Positions 56,444 through 64,000 of a DNA stretch of 64,000 bases are shown here, in pieces. Numbering within the stretch: the first letter of the stretch is position 1; each line of letters opens with the position of its first letter. The notes beneath the pieces were generated by a model. It was not told the origin of the DNA. It did no database searches and worked only from the letters and a program-made list of their open reading frames with translations. The DNA comes from Haloactinomyces albus (GTDB lineage Bacteria > Actinomycetota > Actinomycetes > Mycobacteriales > Pseudonocardiaceae), in assembly GCF_031458135.1 (NCBI RefSeq), contig NZ_JAVDXW010000001.1, forward strand, positions 3,596,001 through 3,660,000. The letters are read 5' to 3'. The translations under genes were made by a program, and so were the position numbers.

Positions 56444-57861
56444 ACCGCAGGAAAGACGAAGGCAGCCCGTCCGGCGGCGACATGGCCGATGCACGGAGCG
56501 GCGATGGCCGGGGAACCGATGGCCGGGGACTCGACGACGGGGAGGCCGGTGACCGGGTCCTGCTCAGGGGAGTACGTCCCTACGGCGAGGGAGAACCGGT
56601 CGACCTGCTGGTCGCAGGTGGACGCATCGCCGAGATCGGTACGGACCTGAGCACCGACGCCGACGAGATCCTGCATGCGGACGGAGCCATCGCCCTGCCC
56701 GGATTCGTGGATCTGCACACGCATCTGCGCGAACCCGGCCGGGAGGACGCCGAGACCGTCGAGACGGGATCGGTGGCCGCGGCGCTCGGCGGCTACACGG
56801 CGGTGTTCGCCATGGCCAACACCGATCCGGTGGCCGACAACGCCGTGATCGTCGAACACGTGTGGCGCCGGGGCCGTGAGGTCGGCCTGGTCGATGTGCA
56901 TCCCGTCGGGGCGGTGACCGTGGGGCTGAAGGGCTCCGAACTGGCGGAACTGGGCACGATGGCCCGCTCTGCGGCCGGAGTGCGGCTCTTCTCCGACGAC
57001 GGTCGCTGCGTCGACGATCCGCTGCTGATGCGCCGGGCCTTGGAATACACCAGGGTGTTCGGCGGGGTCGTGGCCCAGCATGCCGAAGAGCCTCGGCTGA
57101 CCGTGCAGGCACAGGCGCACGAGGGTGCCCAAGCCGCACGCCTGGGGCTGACGGGCTGGCCCGCTCCCGCGGAGGAATCGATCGTGGCCCGCGACTGCAT
57201 GCTCGCCGGGCACACCGCGGGAACCCTGCACGTCTGCCACGTGTCCACCTCGGGAACGGCGGAGTTCCTGCGGTGGTGGCGCTCCCGGGACAGCACCGCG
57301 GCGGTCTCGGCGGAGGTCACGCCGCACCACCTGCTGCTGACCGACGAACTGCTCGGCAACTACGACCCCGTGCACAAGGTCAATCCGCCCCTGCGGACGG
57401 ATGCCGACGTGCGCGCGCTTCGGGAGGCGCTGGCCGACGGAACCGTCGACTGCGTGGCCACCGACCATGCGCCGCACGCGGAGCAGGACAAGGACTGCGA
57501 GTGGTCTGCGGCACGTCCGGGCATGCTCGGCCTGCAAACCGCGTTGGGCGTGGTGATGCACACGATGGTCGAGCCCGGCCTGCTGGATTGGCGCGGGGTG
57601 GCACGGGTGATGAGTGAGCGTCCCGCCCGCATCGCCGGCCTCGCCGATCAGGGGCGTCCGGTGGCCGAGGGAGAACCGGCGAATCTCGTGCTGGTCGACC
57701 CCGGTTCTCGCTGGACGGTGCGGGGTGCCGATCTGGCCAGCGTGTCGGCGAACACACCGTTCGAGGGCATGGAGCTTCCCGGACGGATCAGGGCCACGAT
57801 GCTGCGCGGGCGCATCACCGCGCACGAGGGCAAGGTCGAACGCGCGGAGATGGAACGCTGA
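56440..57861 (+). CDS. pyrC: Dihydroorotase
   Basis: Cyclises carbamoyl aspartate. 473 residues, type I amidohydrolase. Zinc ligands His93/His95 in [10 protein letters not shown], later histidines in HPVGAV/QHAEE and HVCHVST, and the catalytic Asp in VATDHAPH are present. The first ~40 residues are a Gly/Asp/Arg-rich extension with a short internal repeat ([13 protein letters not shown]), longer than in mycobacterial PyrC, so a later start cannot be excluded. Coupled to pyrB and to the next gene. Confidence 0.95.
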   Translation: MNRRKDEGSPSGGDMADARSGDGRGTDGRGLDDGEAGDRVLLRGVRPYGEGEPVDLLVAGGRIAEIGTDLSTDADEILHADGAIALPGFVDLHTHLREPGREDAETVETGSVAAALGGYTAVFAMANTDPVADNAVIVEHVWRRGREVGLVDVHPVGAVTVGLKGSELAELGTMARSAAGVRLFSDDGRCVDDPLLMRRALEYTRVFGGVVAQHAEEPRLTVQAQAHEGAQAARLGLTGWPAPAEESIVARDCMLAGHTAGTLHVCHVSTSGTAEFLRWWRSRDSTAAVSAEVTPHHLLLTDELLGNYDPVHKVNPPLRTDADVRALREALADGTVDCVATDHAPHAEQDKDCEWSAARPGMLGLQTALGVVMHTMVEPGLLDWRGVARVMSERPARIAGLADQGRPVAEGEPANLVLVDPGSRWTVRGADLASVSANTPFEGMELPGRIRATMLRGRITAHEGKVERAEMER

Positions 57862-58418
57862 TGGCACGTACGCTGTGGGTACTGGGCCTGGTCGTGCTGG
57901 CTGCGCTGGTGCTGTACGGGATGCGCCGAGGGTGGTTGCACCGGGCACGGCGCCAGGCCGAGGAGCTCGCCGAGTTCCCGGCCGAGCCGGTCGGCCTGTC
58001 CGACGAGCCGGAGTTGCTACCCGCAACCTACGGCCTCTATGTGGGCACGACGAAGGCGGGCAGCTGGCAGGACCGCATCGCGGTGGGCGATATCGGTCAC
58101 CGTGCCAACGCCACCGCACGCTTGCGGAACTCCGGATTGCTGCTGCAACGCTCCGGTGCCGATTCGCTGTGGATTCCGGCCGCATCGCTGCGTGCGGCCA
58201 GAGTGGACCACAAGCTCGCCAACAAGGTCGTTCCCGGCGCGGGAATGGTGGTGGTGACCTGGCAGCTCGGTCAGCAGCGGCTCGACACCGGCTTCCGTGC
58301 GGAGGACAAGGGAGTGCAGAACAAGTGGGTCGCGTCGATACGGGCACTGGTGCCCACCGACGAGACCGCTCAGCCGAGACGAGACGAGACCGCGGGAACG
58401 CGGCAGGAGGAAGTATGA
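57861..58418 (+). CDS. Uncharacterised membrane-anchored protein inside the pyr operon
   Basis: 185 residues: an N-terminal membrane helix (~3-20), a basic stretch (RRGWLHRARRQ), and a ~120-residue soluble domain (YGLYVGTTKAGSWQDRIAVG, GLLLQRSGADSLWIPAASL, VVTWQLG) that looks like a PH-type beta fold. A gene of this kind sits between pyrC and carA in mycobacteria too, but no role in pyrimidine synthesis is established. It overlaps both neighbours by 1 and 4 bases, so it must be co-translated. Confidence 0.85.
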   Translation: MARTLWVLGLVVLAALVLYGMRRGWLHRARRQAEELAEFPAEPVGLSDEPELLPATYGLYVGTTKAGSWQDRIAVGDIGHRANATARLRNSGLLLQRSGADSLWIPAASLRAARVDHKLANKVVPGAGMVVVTWQLGQQRLDTGFRAEDKGVQNKWVASIRALVPTDETAQPRRDETAGTRQEEV

Positions 58419-59526
58419 CCGCGGCGGCTCTGGTGCTTGAGGACGGCCGGATTTTCCGGGGAGAGGCGTTCGGCAGCGTGGGTAGCTGCATGGGCGAGGT
58501 CGTGTTCAGCACGGGCATGACGGGATATCAGGAAACGCTGACCGATCCCTCGTATCACCGCCAGATCGTGGTGGCCACGGCCCCGCAGATCGGCAACACC
58601 GGCTGGAACGACGAGGACGACGAGTCACAGCGGATCTGGGTGTCCGGGTACGCGGTGCGGGACCCGGCGCGGGTGCCGTCGAGCTGGCGGTCGAGGCGCT
58701 CGCTGCCCGAGGAGCTGGACCGCCAGGACGTGGTGGGCATCGCCGGTCTGGACACGCGCACGCTGACCAGGCACATCCGGGAACGCGGTGCGATGCGTGC
58801 GGGCATCTTCTCCGGTGACCGGCTGCGCTCGGACGAGGAGTTGATCGCCGAGGTCGCCGCGAGCGCGGAGATGGTCGGAGCCGACCTGGCCGGCGATGTC
58901 ACGACGACCGAACCGTACGTGGTGCCCGCCGAGGGGCAGCGCCGGTTCACGGTGGCGGCGCTGGACCTGGGGATCAAGTCGAACACGCCGCGGATGCTGG
59001 CCGAGCGGGGCATCGAGACGCACGTGCTGCCGCTGTCGGCCTCGATGGACGATCTGCTGGCGGTCTCGCCGGACGGGGTTTTCCTGTCGAACGGGCCCGG
59101 GGATCCGGCCACCGCCGACCACGCGGTGGAGCTCACGCGGCAGGTGCTGGACCGGCGGATGCCGCTGTTCGGGATCTGCTTCGGCAACCAGATCCTGGGC
59201 CGCGCGCTCGGCCGCGACACCTACAAGCTGCCCTACGGTCACCGGGGGATCAACATCCCGGTGATCGACGCCGAGACCGGCCGGGTGGCGATCACCGCGC
59301 AGAACCACGGTTTCGCGGTGGAAGGAGAGCCGGGCGAGCGGTTCGACACCGACTTCGGCCGGGCCGTGGTCAGTCACCACTGCGCCAACGATGGTGCGGT
59401 GGAAGGGCTGCGCCTGCTGGAGACCCCGGCGTTCAGTGTGCAGTACCACCCCGAGGCGGCTGCGGGTCCGCACGACGCCGCGCCCTTGTTCGATTCCTTC
59501 GCACGACTGATGAGTGAGGCACGCTG

Positions 59527-59527
<1 letters not shown>
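58415..59527 (+). CDS. carA: Carbamoyl phosphate synthase small (glutaminase) subunit
   Basis: Supplies ammonia from glutamine to CarB. 370 residues: N-terminal CarA domain with [20 protein letters not shown] and a class I amidotransferase domain with the nucleophile Cys in [20 protein letters not shown] (His, Glu). The product serves both arginine and pyrimidine synthesis. The ATG at 58415 follows CAGGAGGAAG. Shares one base with carB. Confidence 0.97.
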
Positions 59528-62867
<3,340 letters not shown>

Positions 62868-62871
<4 letters not shown>

Positions 62872-63713
62872 CGGCGGTGCAGGCGGGCTTCGGGCAGCGT
62901 CTTGCCGACGCCGTGGCCGCACGCGGTCCGTTGTGCGTCGGCATCGACCCGCATCCCGCGCTGCTGCACGCGTGGGGCCTGGATGAGACACCGGCCGCGC
63001 TGGAGCGGTTCGCGATGACCGTGGTCGAGGCGCTGGCGGGCGAAGTGGCGGTCCTCAAGCCGCAGTCGGCGTTCTTCGAGGCGTACGGGTCGCGCGGGAT
63101 CGCCGTCCTGGAACGCGTGGTCGGCGAGGCCCGCCGGGACGGTGCGCTGGTGCTGCACGACGTCAAGCGCGGTGACATCGGCTCGACCATGACCGCCTAC
63201 GCCAACGCCTACCTGGACGGGAACTCACCCCTGGCCGCCGACGCGATGACCGTCTCGCCCTACCTGGGCTTCGGCTCGCTGGCTCCGGCGATCGGCATCG
63301 CCGAGCAGACGGGGCGTGGGGTATTCGTGCTGGCCAGGACGTCGAACCCGGAGGGCACCGGGCTGCAGCGTTCGGCGAGTGCGGAGGGCCGTTCGGTCGC
63401 GCAGTCCGTGGTCGACGCGGCGGCGGGCAACAACGCCGGGGTGGAACCGATGGGCCACGTGGGCGTGGTGGCGGGGGCCACCCTGCGTGGTGGCGAACTG
63501 GATCTGTCGGCGCTGAACGGTCCGATCCTGGCGCCGGGGCTCGGCGCCCAGGGCGGCACCGTGCAGGGGCTGCGGGCGGTGTTCGGCTCGGCGCTGCCGA
63601 ACGTCCTTCCGGCCGCGGCGCGGGAAGTCCTGCGGCACGGCCCCGATGTCGGCGAACTGCGCCGCGCCGCCCGTGGCATCCGCGACGACCTCGCCGCGCT
63701 GCTGTCCCGGTGA
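62868..63713 (+). CDS. pyrF: Orotidine 5'-phosphate decarboxylase (type 2)
   Basis: Final step to UMP. 281 residues, the longer type 2 class typical of actinobacteria. [11 protein letters not shown], the catalytic [21 protein letters not shown] and [10 protein letters not shown] are present. The GTG at 62868 overlaps the carB stop (GTGA). Last gene of the pyr operon; pyrD and pyrE are not in this window. Confidence 0.97.
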
Positions 63714-63756
63714 GTGCGTCGTTGTGGCAGTGAGAGCGCCACAACGGCGCATTCAC
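63710..63756. repeat. 19-bp near-perfect inverted repeat after pyrF
   Basis: GTGAGTGCGTCGTTGTGGC (63710-63728) pairs with 63738-63756 with two mismatches around a 9-base loop. It overlaps the pyrF stop codon. It may be a terminator or one copy of a dispersed element. Confidence 0.7.
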
Positions 63757-63764
63757 CGAGGAGA

Positions 63765-63798
63765 GGACTCCCAGGGCATTGCCCCGGGAGTCCTTCTT
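63765..63798 (+). terminator. Rho-independent terminator of the pyr operon
   Basis: GGACTCCC (63765-63772), GGGC (63774-63777), loop ATT, GCCC (63781-63784), GGGAGTCC (63786-63793), then TTCTT. The stem is near-perfect with one internal mismatch and a T-rich tail. Confidence 0.8.
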
Positions 63799-63821
63799 GT
63801 GTCGAAGACTGCGCCTGCTTC

Positions 63822-64000
63822 CCGGGCCCGGCAGGCCGCATCACACCCAGTCGGGTGCCGGCCGATAAGGCCTATTCCAGCCGCGTCATCCGTGTTGAGT
63901 TGCGCCGCCGCGGCATCGTCGCGGTCAGCCCCGAAGGCCGTGATCAGCGCGCCAACCGTGCCCGGAAAGGCTCGGCCGGAGGACGGCCACCCGCCTTCGA
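63822..64000 (+). pseudogene. IS5-type transposase fragment, cut by window edge
   Basis: The frame through 63855 reads RVPADKAYSSRVIRVELRRR and then GIVAVSP, DQRANR, RKGSAGGRPPAF to the last base. This is the segment around the second catalytic Asp of IS5-family DDE transposases (usual form ADKAYSSRxIRxxLRRRGI...GGRPPAFD). Similarity appears to begin near 63822; further upstream the frame does not look like transposase and there is no start codon with a ribosome-binding site, so the N-terminal half is missing. Whether the C-terminal part is complete lies beyond the window. Confidence 0.75.

Overview
The window is a gene-dense (about 90% coding) high-GC actinobacterial chromosome segment. Codon use is strongly GC3-biased and GTG/TTG starts are frequent. 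There is a BldD regulator and an actinobacterial-type EF-P, and the gene order largely follows the thrS-to-hisS, alaS/aro and pyr blocks known from Mycobacterium and Streptomyces. Lineage-specific genes (XRE/DUF5753-DUF397 pairs, acidic tails on YajC and the PTS permease) fit the order Pseudonocardiales (Saccharopolyspora/Actinopolyspora-like). The genus cannot be fixed from the sequence alone.

Layout. 1-2.1 kb: 3' part of a GGDEF/EAL protein cut by the window edge; its EAL domain has lost its catalytic signatures. 2.2-6.4 kb: thrS, a HIT-family Ap4A phosphorylase, YceI (opposite strand) and a phosphatidylinositol-phosphate synthase-type enzyme. 6.4-8.4 kb: a small accessory island with an unknown gene, an XRE/DUF5753 regulator, a DUF397 protein with an internal duplication, and a short DUF222-like remnant. 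8.4-16.6 kb: an EF-G-like GTPase, pdxS, an inserted azl exporter locus with its own regulator, pdxT, yebC, ruvC and ruvA. 16.6-22.2 kb: ruvB, yajC, secD, secF, apt. 22.4-29 kb: rel, an extracytoplasmic cyclophilin, a metallo-hydrolase, hisS and two small membrane proteins. 29.1-39.5 kb: a HTH regulator, aspS, a phosphotransferase-fold protein, a SulP transporter, rarA, a D-2-hydroxyacid dehydrogenase and a DUF948 pair. 39.6-44.9 kb: alaS, ruvX, mltG, aroE. 44.9-47.5 kb: a PTS locus (HPr, EIIC, EIIB, EIIA) with a DasR-like site. 47.6-54 kb: prepilin peptidase, aroC-aroK-aroB-aroQ, pepQ-efp-nusB. 54.1-63.7 kb: bldD (opposite strand) and the pyrR-pyrB-pyrC-orf-carA-carB-pyrF operon, closed by two hairpins. 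The last ~180 bases encode a piece of an IS5-type transposase.

How it fits together. Most genes are core translation, recombination, secretion, stringent response, shikimate and pyrimidine functions in tightly overlapping operons (ATGA/GTGA/TGATG junctions). Regulation visible in the DNA includes a LexA-type box before ruvCAB, a PdxR-like motif before pdxS, a DasR-like motif between the divergent PTS genes, a PyrR-binding hairpin that would sequester the pyrR ribosome-binding site, and leaderless-type promoters before rarA and pepQ. Convergent gene pairs are usually separated by perfect or near-perfect hairpins. The window also holds both a probable c-di-GMP synthase and BldD, the known c-di-GMP receptor of this phylum.

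I saw no CRISPR array, rRNA, tRNA or intact mobile element. The accessory signals most worth a second look are the XRE/DUF397 island, the three-gene set after hisS, the degenerate EAL protein, the EF-P loop variant, the yebC-tail duplication and the transposase fragment.
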